A stretch of 64,000 nt of DNA from the NCBI RefSeq assembly GCF_021298855.1, contig NZ_JAJTHI010000007.1, positions 115,975-179,974 of the forward strand, read 5' to 3'. The notes beneath the pieces are model-generated. The model searched no databases and was not told the DNA's origin. It saw only the letters and a list, made by a program, of their open reading frames with translations. Source of the DNA: Gemmatimonas sp. (GTDB taxonomy: Bacteria; Gemmatimonadota; Gemmatimonadetes; Gemmatimonadales; Gemmatimonadaceae). This document shows positions 17,650 to 25,497 of the stretch, in pieces; the first letter of the stretch is position 1; each line of letters starts with the position of its first letter. Position numbers and translations under genes: made by a program.

Positions 17650-17686
17650 GCCGCGAACTTACCGCCCCGCATTACACTTCGTGCAC

Positions 17687-18286
17687 ATGCCCCGCCGATC
17701 GCGTACCTCCCTTACCGACTCGGCCGCGCGCACGACGCGGCAGGTCACCCGCTCTCTCCGTACCCAGGCCGTTACCCTGGGCACGATGCTGGGGGCATTC
17801 TGGCTGACCTTCGCGGTCAACTTTCTGCTCGGGGGCGCGCTCACCGGCTTCGGCATCGTCCCGCGCACGACCGATGGGCTGCTCGGCATCCTCTTCGCCC
17901 CGTTTCTGCACGGCACCCTCAATCACCTCATCGCCAATACCGTACCCTTTGCGGCGCTCGGGTGGATGGTGATGTGGCGCGACGCGCGACACTTCCTGCC
18001 CGTTACGGCGTTCGCCATGCTCGGCGCCGGCCTGATGGCCTGGACGCTGGGGGCACCCGGGTCGGTCCACATTGGTGCCAGCGGCGTGGTGTTCGGCTAC
18101 CTGGGCTTCCTGCTGCTGGCCGGCGTGTACACGCGCAGCGTCTCGAGCCTCGTGCTCAGCCTTGTCACGGCGGGCCTCTGGGGCGGCCTCGTGCTCGGCA
18201 TTGCCCCGAGCCAGCCCGGGATCAGCTGGCAGGCCCACCTCGGGGGCTTCCTCGGTGGCATCGTCGCCGCGCGGCGCTACCGGTAG
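17687..18286 (+). CDS. Rhomboid-family intramembrane serine protease
   Basis: 199 residues from ATG 17687 (an earlier in-frame ATG at 17648 would overlap the MFS start). A basic N-terminus is followed by about six hydrophobic segments. The catalytic serine is in HIGASGVVFGYLGF and the histidine in WQAHLGGFLGG; FLHGTLNHLIAN matches the HxxxN part of the rhomboid core. It cleaves membrane helices in the inner membrane; targets are unknown. Confidence 0.9.
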   Translation: MPRRSRTSLTDSAARTTRQVTRSLRTQAVTLGTMLGAFWLTFAVNFLLGGALTGFGIVPRTTDGLLGILFAPFLHGTLNHLIANTVPFAALGWMVMWRDARHFLPVTAFAMLGAGLMAWTLGAPGSVHIGASGVVFGYLGFLLLAGVYTRSVSSLVLSLVTAGLWGGLVLGIAPSQPGISWQAHLGGFLGGIVAARRYR

Positions 18287-18307
18287 CCGCCGGCCCGCGC
18301 CGCCGGT

Positions 18308-19813
18308 TCACCCGTTGCGGCGACGCCCAATAGCGTCGACCACCAGCTCGGCGATCAACGCGGTAAAGCGGATGGTTGCGCGATCGGGGCTGGCGGCATC
18401 CCCCAGCCGGTCGCAGTACAGGCAACCCACCACCTTGCCCCTTACCACGAGCGGAAACACCCCGAACTGCGCGACGTTGAGCTGCTGGGCCCAGCGCAGC
18501 TCCGCGTGGTTGAGGCTGCGGTCGGCAGGGAGATAGGTGGCCTGCCGCTGCTGCGTGAGCGCCACGACCGGGCCGCCACGCACGGACACCGGGAACTGGA
18601 ATCGCTCAATCAGCGCATCCACCCCGTCCCCGAGACCGGTTCGTGCCACGAGCTGCTGGCGATCAGTCGTCAGAAAGCACGCCAGCACGCGGTCGTACGG
18701 GCCACCGCGCATGATCGCCTCGAGCGCCTGCAGCAGCACCGCACCGATCGAGGTGCCCGCGGCGGGGTCCACATGCTCCTCCAGTTCCGCGCGCAGGCGG
18801 GCGCGCAGCGTGAGCTCACGGGCGACCGTGTCCTTGACGTCGTTTTCGGGCTCCGGCGTGGCGACCTTTGCTCCGAGCCCTGAGCGAGCGGCGGTGACCA
18901 GCTGCTTGAAGCGGAGCCGATCACCCGCATCCGAGGAGCACTGGAGCAGCTCGCGCGTTTCCTCGAGCGTCTCGGCCACGATGCCGGTGACGTCCTCGCG
19001 GCTGAGCTTCAGGCGGCTTCCGTGCTGGACTATCACGTGTTCCACGGCGACGGCGATCTGCGACGAGGTCGCGCCGGTCCGATAGAGCGCCTGCGTGAGG
19101 TCATGGCTGAAGGCCGCAATGGCCGCCGCAGGCGACGTGGCGGCGATGGTATGGGCGCGGATGCCCTGCACCACGGAGTCGGGCAGTCCCCATTGCCGGG
19201 ACAGCTCCGCCCCCAGATCGGCATACGCGAACCCCAGCACCATCTCGGTGGCCGTCGACTCGGATTTCCCCTGTTCCTGCATGAGGGTGCGAATGAGGCC
19301 GTGATCCTCGGGGAAGTGGGCGGCAATGAGCACCTCACCGAGGTTGTGGAACATGCCGCCGAGATGCGCCTCTTCCGGTTCCGGCAGCTGAAGGTGCAAG
19401 GCCGTCGCCCGTGCATGATTGGCCGTGAGCAGCGACATGAGCATGAGCTCCTTGAGCTGCGGACTCTTCCGGGAGTAGTTCTCGAAGAGCAACAGGCTGC
19501 TGGCCAGCTGCCGCACGGTGCGCGCCCCCAGCAGCAGCATCGCGTGCGTCACCCCCTGAATGGGACGCGCGCCCCGCCGGTAATGCACGCTGTTGGCCGT
19601 CCTCACCACACTGAGCGTCAGGCTGTACTCGCGCAGCACCACGTTGGTGAGCCGCTGCAGCGAGTGGGCGTCATCGTCCAGAGACGAGAACATGTCGATG
19701 ATCTGCTTCGACAGCGCCGGAAACTCCACCCCCTCGTGGATACGCGCCAAGCGCGCCCGGATGGGACAGATGTCGGCCATGGGGGCCGCAGGACGGAGTT
19801 CGGTGAGCACCAT
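18308..19813 (-). CDS. HDOD-domain signalling protein with C-terminal GAF-like domain
   Basis: 501 residues from ATG 19813. The HDOD part covers about residues 20-225: FPALSKQIIDMFSSLDDD, a helix ending VVRTANS, GVTHAMLLLGARTVRQL and HLGGMFHNLGEVLIA. An HD-like phosphohydrolase signature is degenerate, as usual in HDOD proteins. Residues 330-495 look like a GAF domain (LARTGLGDGVDALIERF ... FPLVVRGKVVGCLYCDR). HDOD proteins act as adaptors in cyclic-nucleotide, biofilm and motility signalling; the input here could be a small ligand bound by the GAF part. It is convergent with the rhomboid gene and divergent from ridA-like, with 126 bp between. Confidence 0.87.
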   Translation of the reverse strand: MVLTELRPAAPMADICPIRARLARIHEGVEFPALSKQIIDMFSSLDDDAHSLQRLTNVVLREYSLTLSVVRTANSVHYRRGARPIQGVTHAMLLLGARTVRQLASSLLLFENYSRKSPQLKELMLMSLLTANHARATALHLQLPEPEEAHLGGMFHNLGEVLIAAHFPEDHGLIRTLMQEQGKSESTATEMVLGFAYADLGAELSRQWGLPDSVVQGIRAHTIAATSPAAAIAAFSHDLTQALYRTGATSSQIAVAVEHVIVQHGSRLKLSREDVTGIVAETLEETRELLQCSSDAGDRLRFKQLVTAARSGLGAKVATPEPENDVKDTVARELTLRARLRAELEEHVDPAAGTSIGAVLLQALEAIMRGGPYDRVLACFLTTDRQQLVARTGLGDGVDALIERFQFPVSVRGGPVVALTQQRQATYLPADRSLNHAELRWAQQLNVAQFGVFPLVVRGKVVGCLYCDRLGDAASPDRATIRFTALIAELVVDAIGRRRNG

Positions 19814-19939
19814 ACCAGTATTATCGGCAGCGGGGACGGAGAACTTCGCTGATCGGGGGGCGGACGTGCACATTTCCGGTGGCGGCGGGCGGGTGCCCGC
19901 TGCCGACCCCCAGCATGTCCGACCCCAGCCGCCCCGCCC

Positions 19940-20323
19940 ATGCCGCGTACCGCCACCCACGCCGACCACGCCCCGAAGGCCATCGGCCCCTACTCGCAGG
20001 CCATCTGGGCCGGTGATCTCCTCTATTGCTCGGGACAGACGCCCATCGATCCCGCCGTGGGTACGCTCATTGAGGGCGATGTGGAGGCGCAGACGCATCG
20101 GTGCTTCGACAACCTCCAGGCCGTGGTCGAGTCGGCGGGGCTCACCATGGACGACGTGATCAAGTGCAACGTGTACCTGGTGGACATGGCCGACTTTCCG
20201 CACATGAACCAGGCCTACGGTACGCGCTTCTCCCAGCCGTACCCGGCGCGCACGACCGTGGCCGTTGCCGGGCTCCCGCTGGGAGCGCGCGTGGAGATCG
20301 AACTGGTCGCGCGGCGATCGTAA
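19940..20323 (+). CDS. ridA: RidA-family reactive enamine/imine deaminase
   Basis: 127 residues, the normal size. It has AIGPYSQA near the N-terminus, LLYCSGQTPIDP, VIKCNVYLVDMADF and the active-site arginine in PARTTVAVAGLPLG followed by VEIELVA. RidA hydrolyses 2-aminoacrylate and similar enamines/imines generated by PLP enzymes and amino-acid oxidases. It is a single gene with a hairpin terminator 15 bp after its stop. Confidence 0.95.
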   Translation: MPRTATHADHAPKAIGPYSQAIWAGDLLYCSGQTPIDPAVGTLIEGDVEAQTHRCFDNLQAVVESAGLTMDDVIKCNVYLVDMADFPHMNQAYGTRFSQPYPARTTVAVAGLPLGARVEIELVARRS

Positions 20324-20338
20324 GCGGAGCGGGACGAG

Positions 20339-20361
20339 AGCCCGCTGCGCTGCGGCGGGCT
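20339..20361 (+). terminator. Hairpin terminator after ridA
   Basis: Stem AGCCCGC / GCGGGCT around TGCGCTGCG, followed by TTCGGATTT. It can also serve the convergent DUF1905 gene. Confidence 0.7.
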
Positions 20362-20369
20362 TTCGGATT

Positions 20370-20633
20370 TCACAGCGTAAACGTCATCCGCACGCTCACC
20401 ACGTCCCCCTCGACGGCCGTCTGCCGGACGTGCTTCGGCACCGGCAGCAGCGTACGTCCGGACTTCTCGTGCCACGTGCTCGTGTTCCACGAGCGGCCGT
20501 TCACCTCGGCGCGCACCGGTGTGCGCCCCCACCCGAACTGTGGTGGCGGAGCGAGATCGGCCGGCACGGTGACGAAGTGCCAACCACCCTTGCCGGGAGA
20601 GCGGCAAAGGAGCGCGTCGAAGGTGACGGTCAT
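20370..20633 (-). CDS. DUF1905-domain protein
   Basis: 87 residues from ATG 20633, chosen because the domain begins at once (VTFDALLCRSPGKGGWHFV). The remaining pattern fits DUF1905: GRTPVRAEVNGRSWNTS, LLPVPKHVRQTA, GDVVSVRM. The fold is a small beta barrel of unknown function. The frame is open upstream to 20801, with in-frame ATGs at 20696 and 20708, so the N-terminus is uncertain and no good ribosome site is seen at 20633. It lies 124 bp downstream of the ABM-like gene and could be cotranscribed. Confidence 0.75.
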   Translation of the reverse strand: MTVTFDALLCRSPGKGGWHFVTVPADLAPPPQFGWGRTPVRAEVNGRSWNTSTWHEKSGRTLLPVPKHVRQTAVEGDVVSVRMTFTL

Positions 20634-20757
20634 GGCAACGGACGGGGTTGATGGCGTACCGGGTGTATCGCTCTTCAGCCGGACGACCCACGGCATGGCC
20701 CCTCGCATGGCCGGGACGGAGCCCCGACCCGCGAGGACCGTTCTCAGTGCATTGTGG

Positions 20758-21060
20758 TCATGGGGTCTCCACCAACCGCTGCTCGTAGTGACCGATGGCA
20801 ATGGAGCCGGTGTCGAGCGCGCCCATAATGGTGGCCAGTGAGGGCTCCGTCTGGCTGCGCTCCATCGCGGCGTGCGCAGAGGCGAGGTCGGTCCATGTCA
20901 CCAGGTCGACCCACCGGTCCGCCTGGGCATCGTAGAACGCCGAGCGACCAACAAAGCCGGGCTGGGTCTTCACCCACCGACCCATCGCCTCGATGCGCTG
21001 TTGTTGCTCTGTCACCGGGCGTGTGTCCAAGAACCGGTAGCTGACGATTTCGTAGACCAT
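20758..21060 (-). CDS. Small ABM-fold (dimeric alpha-beta barrel) protein
   Basis: 100 residues from ATG 21060, with AGGAG seven bases upstream; the frame extends further to 21255, but that part is alanine-rich and unlike the domain. The ferredoxin-like pattern of antibiotic-biosynthesis-monooxygenase relatives is visible: VYEIVSYRF, GFVGRSAFYDAQADRWVDLV, WTDLASAHAAMERS, GHYEQRLVE. The function is unknown; members include heme-degrading and stress-response enzymes. It is divergent from the WYL regulator, which probably controls it. Confidence 0.78.
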   Translation of the reverse strand: MVYEIVSYRFLDTRPVTEQQQRIEAMGRWVKTQPGFVGRSAFYDAQADRWVDLVTWTDLASAHAAMERSQTEPSLATIMGALDTGSIAIGHYEQRLVETP

Positions 21061-21249
21061 GTGGCGCTCCTGTCGGGGATCAAGGCCGCGTCGACGCGCG
21101 ACTGACGGCGCTGTGGGGGGAAATGGTGCCGCGGCGGCGGCAACAGCGGCTGCGGTCTGCCGAGTACCTTCAGCCGGCGTCATGGCGGACGACTCGTGCT
21201 TCATGGCAACGCCGTGGGTTGAAGGATGCAGACAGGATCGCGCATACCC

Positions 21250-21264
21250 TGTCAATTTGTGTCA
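21250..21264. promoter_or_regulatory. Candidate operator: TGTCA direct repeats, one helical turn apart
   Basis: TGTCA at 21250 and again at 21260, within an AT-rich patch just before the regulator ATG at 21275. It lies in the 214-bp divergent region shared by the ABM-like gene and the regulator. Direct repeats ten bases apart would place two monomers on one face of DNA. No Shine-Dalgarno precedes the ATG. Confidence 0.4.
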
Positions 21265-21274
21265 TATTTCTTCG

Positions 21275-22018
21275 ATGACGGTATCACGGCGACTTCCGCG
21301 CACGGATCGGCTCGAACTGCTGGCGCGCACGCTCGGCGATCGGCCCGGCATTTCGGCTGCAACTCTGGCCGAGGAGTTCGGCCTCAGCGAGCGGACCGTG
21401 TTCCGGGATCTGGAGTCGCTGCGGGACCGCGGATACCCAATCGAGGGGGAGCGGGGTCGCGGCGGCGGGCTTCGTCTGCACCCCAATTGGGGGCTCGGTC
21501 GGGTTCTGCTTTCGCGCGAGGAAGGACTGGCCGCACTCCTGTCGCTGGCGCTGGCCGAGCAACTGGGGTTCCCGCTCCTGGGTGATGGCCTCCGCCAGGC
21601 CAGGCGCCGTCTGCTCGACGCGTTTCCCGCCGGGGAGCGGCGCCGCATGCGACCGCTGCGGGAACGCATTGTCATTGGCCCCCCGGCGTCACCGAGCGTG
21701 GCGGCGAGTTATGCGAGTCCCAGCGGTACGGCACTCCGTACGCTCCAGCAGGCCTTCCTGGCCGAGCAGGTCGTAACCGCCGACTACACGGCCGAGAACG
21801 GTCGCACACTGCGCCGCACCTTCGAACCGCACGTGCTCGCGATCAACTGGCCGGTGTGGTATCTGCTGGTGCACGATGGTCTCCGTAACGCGCCCCGGAC
21901 GTTCCGCATCGACCGCCTTGCCAACATCGTCGCCGGGCGCGCGCACTTTCGCGCGCATCCGGCTCCCTTGGTCCAGGCCCTGCTCAGGGACAGCGGCCAC
22001 TCCTTTCGGGCCCTCTAG
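21275..22018 (+). CDS. HTH (DeoR/HTH_11-type) transcriptional regulator with WYL domain, YafY-like
   Basis: 247 residues from ATG 21275. The winged-helix part is residues 7-60: RTDRLELLARTLGDRPGISA, then TLAEEFGLSERTVFRDLESL. The C-terminal WYL region includes ADYTAENGRTLRRTFEPHVL and WPVWYLLVHDGLRNAPRTFR, followed by IDRLANI. WYL proteins sense small ligands or nucleic acids. It is transcribed away from the ABM-like gene, which is the natural target, and is convergent with the amidase, 21 bp apart. Confidence 0.92.
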   Translation: MTVSRRLPRTDRLELLARTLGDRPGISAATLAEEFGLSERTVFRDLESLRDRGYPIEGERGRGGGLRLHPNWGLGRVLLSREEGLAALLSLALAEQLGFPLLGDGLRQARRRLLDAFPAGERRRMRPLRERIVIGPPASPSVAASYASPSGTALRTLQQAFLAEQVVTADYTAENGRTLRRTFEPHVLAINWPVWYLLVHDGLRNAPRTFRIDRLANIVAGRAHFRAHPAPLVQALLRDSGHSFRAL

Positions 22019-22039
22019 TCGATGGGCGGCCGTACCCCA

Positions 22040-23590
22040 TCAAAACTGCGGCGCGCGCCAGTGCTTCGTGACCTGCTCGTAGTCGTACACGTACCCGATG
22101 AGCTTGAAGTCGTCGTAGGCGCGACCGAAAAACTGCAGCCCCGCCGGCAACCGGTTGTCACGCGTGTACCCCATGGGCACCGTGATCGCCGGGAAGCCGG
22201 TGGTGGGTGAGAACAGCTGACTGTTGTCCCCATGGGGCGTATTGAGATCGCCGATGCGCCGCGGCGGATTGCTCCAGGTGGGGTAGATCATCGCGTCGAG
22301 CGACAGGGAGTCCATGAGGCGGGTCACCGCCGTGCGCACATCGGCACGCACCCGCTCGCGACTGACACAGCCGGGGGTGGTCTCCGGCACGTCGGTGCTG
22401 GCGGCGGCCTCCCGCAAGCGCAGCTCCACCGATGGATGGTAGCGACGACTGCGCAGAATGTCGTCGACCGAACGGATCGGGGCGTTGGGCGCGCGCGCAG
22501 CGAGGTAGCGCTCGAGATCGCTCCGGAAGCGATTGCAGCCACCCTGCTGGCGGCGCTGCATGGCGTCGAGGGAATCGACACGCACCGAATCAATGACCGT
22601 GGCGCCGGCGCGACGCAGGTCGGCCACCGCGCGCTCGAAGAGCACACGCACCTCCGCGTCGAGCGTGGGGCGATCGTACGCCTGGCGCAGAATGGCGAGG
22701 CGCGCCCCCTTGAGCGCCCCCGGCGTGAGTGCATCCGCGTAGCGCGGGGCGCGACGTGTGTCGGCCGGAGCCGTCACGGCATCATCGGGATCGCTGTGCG
22801 CAATCACGTCGAACACCGCGACTGCATCCGCCACACGACGGGCCATCGGACCGGCAATGTCCGCCGACGCGTTGAGTGGAATCACGCCAGCGCGTGAGGT
22901 GAGCCCCATGGTGCTGCGAATGCCCACGAGCGCCTGATGCGCCGAGGGGCCGCGAATGGAGTTGCCCGTATCCGTGCCCAGGCCGAGCGTCCCGAAGCCG
23001 GCGGCCACCGCCGCGGCCGTGCCGCCGCTCGAACCGGCGGTCACCCGATCGAGCGCGTACGGATTCTTCGTGTAGCCCGGCAGAATCGAACTCACGGTCT
23101 CGTAGGGCGTGAAGGCCCATTCGGCGAGATTGCTCTTCGCCAGCACGATCGCGCCCGCGGTCTTCACCTGGCGCACCATGGTGGCGTCACGCAGCGGCTT
23201 CCACCCCTCGAGTGCGAGTGAGCCGCCGGTGGTCTGCATCCCCGCCGTTTCGAAGTTGTCCTTCACGATGAGCGGGATACAGTGGAGCGGCCCGACCGGC
23301 CCCGCGGCGGCGAATCGGCGATCGAGCGAATCGGCAATCGTCAGCGCATCGGGGTTGAGCAGCACCAGACTGTTGATGGCGGGTCCGCGCTGGTCGAGCG
23401 CCTCGATGCGCGCGAGATAGCCTTGCACGAGGGCGCGGCAGGTCAGCCGTCTGGCCTTGAAGGCGCCGTGAATGGTCGCGATCGACGCGGTGTCCACGGG
23501 AAAACGCCGCGGTGCCGGTTGGGCCGCCGCGGCTGGTGCCACTGCCGCCACAGCGGCAAGAAGCCCCCCGGTGAGCAGAAGTCTGGTCAT
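22040..23590 (-). CDS. Secreted amidase-signature (GatA-like) hydrolase
   Basis: 516 residues from ATG 23590, with a signal peptide ending about APAAAAQ. The amidase signature is complete: the catalytic Lys in PLIVKDNFETAGM, TAGSSGGTAAAVAAGFGTLG with the cis-Ser, and the nucleophile region GTDTGNSIRGPSAHQALVG. C-terminal FPAITVPMGY and LPAGLQFFGRAYDD are also typical. It hydrolyses amide bonds, probably in the periplasm; the substrate is unknown. It is convergent with the WYL regulator and divergent from the MATE leader. Confidence 0.93.
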   Translation of the reverse strand: MTRLLLTGGLLAAVAAVAPAAAAQPAPRRFPVDTASIATIHGAFKARRLTCRALVQGYLARIEALDQRGPAINSLVLLNPDALTIADSLDRRFAAAGPVGPLHCIPLIVKDNFETAGMQTTGGSLALEGWKPLRDATMVRQVKTAGAIVLAKSNLAEWAFTPYETVSSILPGYTKNPYALDRVTAGSSGGTAAAVAAGFGTLGLGTDTGNSIRGPSAHQALVGIRSTMGLTSRAGVIPLNASADIAGPMARRVADAVAVFDVIAHSDPDDAVTAPADTRRAPRYADALTPGALKGARLAILRQAYDRPTLDAEVRVLFERAVADLRRAGATVIDSVRVDSLDAMQRRQQGGCNRFRSDLERYLAARAPNAPIRSVDDILRSRRYHPSVELRLREAAASTDVPETTPGCVSRERVRADVRTAVTRLMDSLSLDAMIYPTWSNPPRRIGDLNTPHGDNSQLFSPTTGFPAITVPMGYTRDNRLPAGLQFFGRAYDDFKLIGYVYDYEQVTKHWRAPQF

Positions 23591-23626
23591 CCGCGAAGTA
23601 TGCAGCCGAGTACGCACTCCCCACTA

Positions 23627-23655
23627 TTGCGACCGGTGCCCCGTCGCGGTACGAT
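23627..23655 (+). promoter_or_regulatory. Sigma70-like promoter for the MATE leader transcript
   Basis: TTGCGA at 23627-23632 and TACGAT at 23650-23655 with a 17-bp spacer. Transcription from here would leave a leader of about 230 bases before the MATE start codon. Confidence 0.55.
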
Positions 23656-23693
23656 ACCTCGCACGTTGTTTTCCGACCGTCCGGGATCCGCCG

Positions 23694-23804
23694 ATGATTG
23701 TGCTCGCCATTCCTGCCACCCCCAGCGTCCGCGTTTGCACGCGGCCGGTGACGACCGTCTTCGTCACGGTGGTATCGCATCGCGAAGCAGGGTCCCACCG
23801 GTAG
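23694..23804 (+). CDS. Possible 36-residue leader peptide upstream of the MATE gene
   Basis: A short open frame (MIVLAIPATPSVRVC...) within the leader, ending TAG 23804, 33 bases before the terminator stem. It has a hydrophobic beginning and two Thr/Val-rich runs. There is no convincing ribosome site (GGGA at about ten bases). It is listed because leader ORF plus terminator is the usual attenuator layout; it may equally be non-coding. Confidence 0.25.
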   Translation: MIVLAIPATPSVRVCTRPVTTVFVTVVSHREAGSHR

Positions 23805-23836
23805 CGGCGACACGTCGGTCGCGCCTCGCGGTTCAC

Positions 23837-23875
23837 ACGCCCCTTCTGCTTCGCCTGGCAGAGGGGCGTTTTTTT
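23837..23875 (+). terminator. Intrinsic terminator in the MATE leader (candidate attenuator)
   Basis: ACGCCCC plus CTGC arm pairs with GCAG plus GGGGCGT, with a single bulge, followed at once by seven T. It ends only 18 bases before the MATE ATG at 23893, so it must be read through or refolded for the exporter to be made. No upstream coding gene on this strand needs a terminator here. Confidence 0.8.
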
Positions 23876-23892
23876 GTCCTCCGTGAGGGTTC

Positions 23893-25383
23893 ATGCACCA
23901 CACGCCGCAAACGTCTTCCGACGGTTCAACACACGAATCATCTGCCCACCACACCCTGATGACGCCTGACGGCACAAACACGGGCGCGCAGGCCGGGCGC
24001 ACCAGTCTCTGGCGTGACATCCGCGACGCCGTGCGCGGTGCCGAACACGACTATACGCAGGGGGCCATTGGGCGCGCGATCTTTCTGTTGGCGGTCCCCA
24101 TGGTGCTGGAAATGTCCATGGAGAGCGTCTTCGCGGTGGTGGACGCGTTCTTCGTGGGACGGCTCGGGCCGGCCGCGGTGGCCACGATCGGCCTGACCGA
24201 GTCGCTCATGGTGGTCATCTACACGGTGGCCATGGGACTCAGCATCGGGGTCACCGCGACAGTCGCGCGGCGCATCGGTGAAAAGGATACCGACGGCGCC
24301 GCGCGCGCCGCCGTGCAGGGATTGCTGCTGGGGCTGCTGCTCTCGGTGATCCTGGGGGTGGCCGGCGCCGTGTTCGCGCGGGATCTGCTGGCGCTGATGG
24401 GCGCCGACGCCGACGTCCTGCGCATGGGTACGGGCTTTACGCGGGTCTCGCTTGCCTGCAACAGCGCGGTCTTCCTGCTCTTTCTCATCAACGCGGCGTT
24501 TCGTGGTGCCGGCGATGCGGCGGTCGCCATGCGCGTGCTCATGGTAGGCAACGCGATCAACATCGTGCTCGACCCGCTGCTCATCTTCGGGGTGGGACCG
24601 TTCCCCGAGCTGGGTATCGAAGGCGCCGCCTGGGCCACGGTCATCGGCCGCACCGTCGGATTCCTCTGGGCGCTCTGGCACCTCAGCACCGGGGAAGGCA
24701 ACCTGCATGTGCACCGCCGGCACGTGCGCGTGGAGCCCGGCACCATGCTGCACATTGCCACGCTCTCCGGGTGGGGCACGGTGCAGGTGGCGCTCAGCTC
24801 CATGAGCTGGATCGCGCTCGTGCGCATCACGTCGGGATTCGGGGCCACGGCGGTGGCCGGCTACACCATTGCCATTCGCATCCTGCTCTTCGCCCTCATG
24901 CCAGCCTATGGGGTGGGGGCTGCCGCGGCGACGATGGTGGGGCAGGCGCTTGGCGCAGACAATCCCGCGCGCGCCGAACAGGCGGTGTGGGTGGCCGCGC
25001 GCATCAACATGGTGGTGCTGGGACTCACCGGGGTGCTGTTCTGGTTCACCGCCCCCACCCTTGTGGGATGGTTCAGCGATGTCGGCGCCGTGCGTGACGT
25101 GGGGGTCACGGGGCTGCAGATCATGTCGCTCGGCTTCCCGCTGTACGCCTTGGGGATGGTGCTCGAGCAGAGCTTCAACGGCGCCGGCGATACGCGCACA
25201 CCCAGCTGGATGAACTTCGTGGTGTTCTGGGTGCTGCAGCTGCCGCTGGCCTGGTACATGTCGCAGCACACCGCCCTCGCCTGGCGCGGCGTCTACATCG
25301 CGGTCGTGGGCGCGTACACGGCGCTGGCGGTGATCAGTGCGTTCTTTTTCCGGCGTGGAGGGTGGAAGACCAAGCAGGTGTAG
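23893..25383 (+). CDS. MATE-family multidrug/organic cation exporter
   Basis: 496 residues from ATG 23893, with GAGGG upstream. A hydrophilic N-terminus of 55 residues precedes twelve membrane helices in two halves. MATE features: AIFLLAVPMVLEMSMESVF, DAFFVGRLGPAAVATIGL and AAFRGAGDAAVAM in the first half, and GVGAAAATMVGQALGADNP and FNGAGDTRTPSWMNF in the second. It exports drugs or metabolites from the cytoplasm using Na+ or H+. The promoter, long leader and terminator upstream suggest induction by transcript attenuation. Confidence 0.95.
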   Translation: MHHTPQTSSDGSTHESSAHHTLMTPDGTNTGAQAGRTSLWRDIRDAVRGAEHDYTQGAIGRAIFLLAVPMVLEMSMESVFAVVDAFFVGRLGPAAVATIGLTESLMVVIYTVAMGLSIGVTATVARRIGEKDTDGAARAAVQGLLLGLLLSVILGVAGAVFARDLLALMGADADVLRMGTGFTRVSLACNSAVFLLFLINAAFRGAGDAAVAMRVLMVGNAINIVLDPLLIFGVGPFPELGIEGAAWATVIGRTVGFLWALWHLSTGEGNLHVHRRHVRVEPGTMLHIATLSGWGTVQVALSSMSWIALVRITSGFGATAVAGYTIAIRILLFALMPAYGVGAAAATMVGQALGADNPARAEQAVWVAARINMVVLGLTGVLFWFTAPTLVGWFSDVGAVRDVGVTGLQIMSLGFPLYALGMVLEQSFNGAGDTRTPSWMNFVVFWVLQLPLAWYMSQHTALAWRGVYIAVVGAYTALAVISAFFFRRGGWKTKQV

Positions 25384-25497
25384 GCAATGGCCCGGGGAAC
25401 CCCCTGCCCGCTTCACACGTTGGGTGTGGGTTTATCTCGTTCGGCGCACCGTCGCGTCCGATGTGAGCGCCTTCTCTCTCCGCAATCCACACCTCTC

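Noticed and set aside
18308..20203. N-terminal extension of the HDOD protein across the ridA start region
   Set aside because: It would overlap ridA on the other strand; the HDOD domain begins after ATG 19813.
20758..21255. Longer form of the ABM-like protein starting at 21255
   Set aside because: The first 65 residues are Ala/Pro-rich without similarity to the fold, and a good AGGAG stands before ATG 21060.
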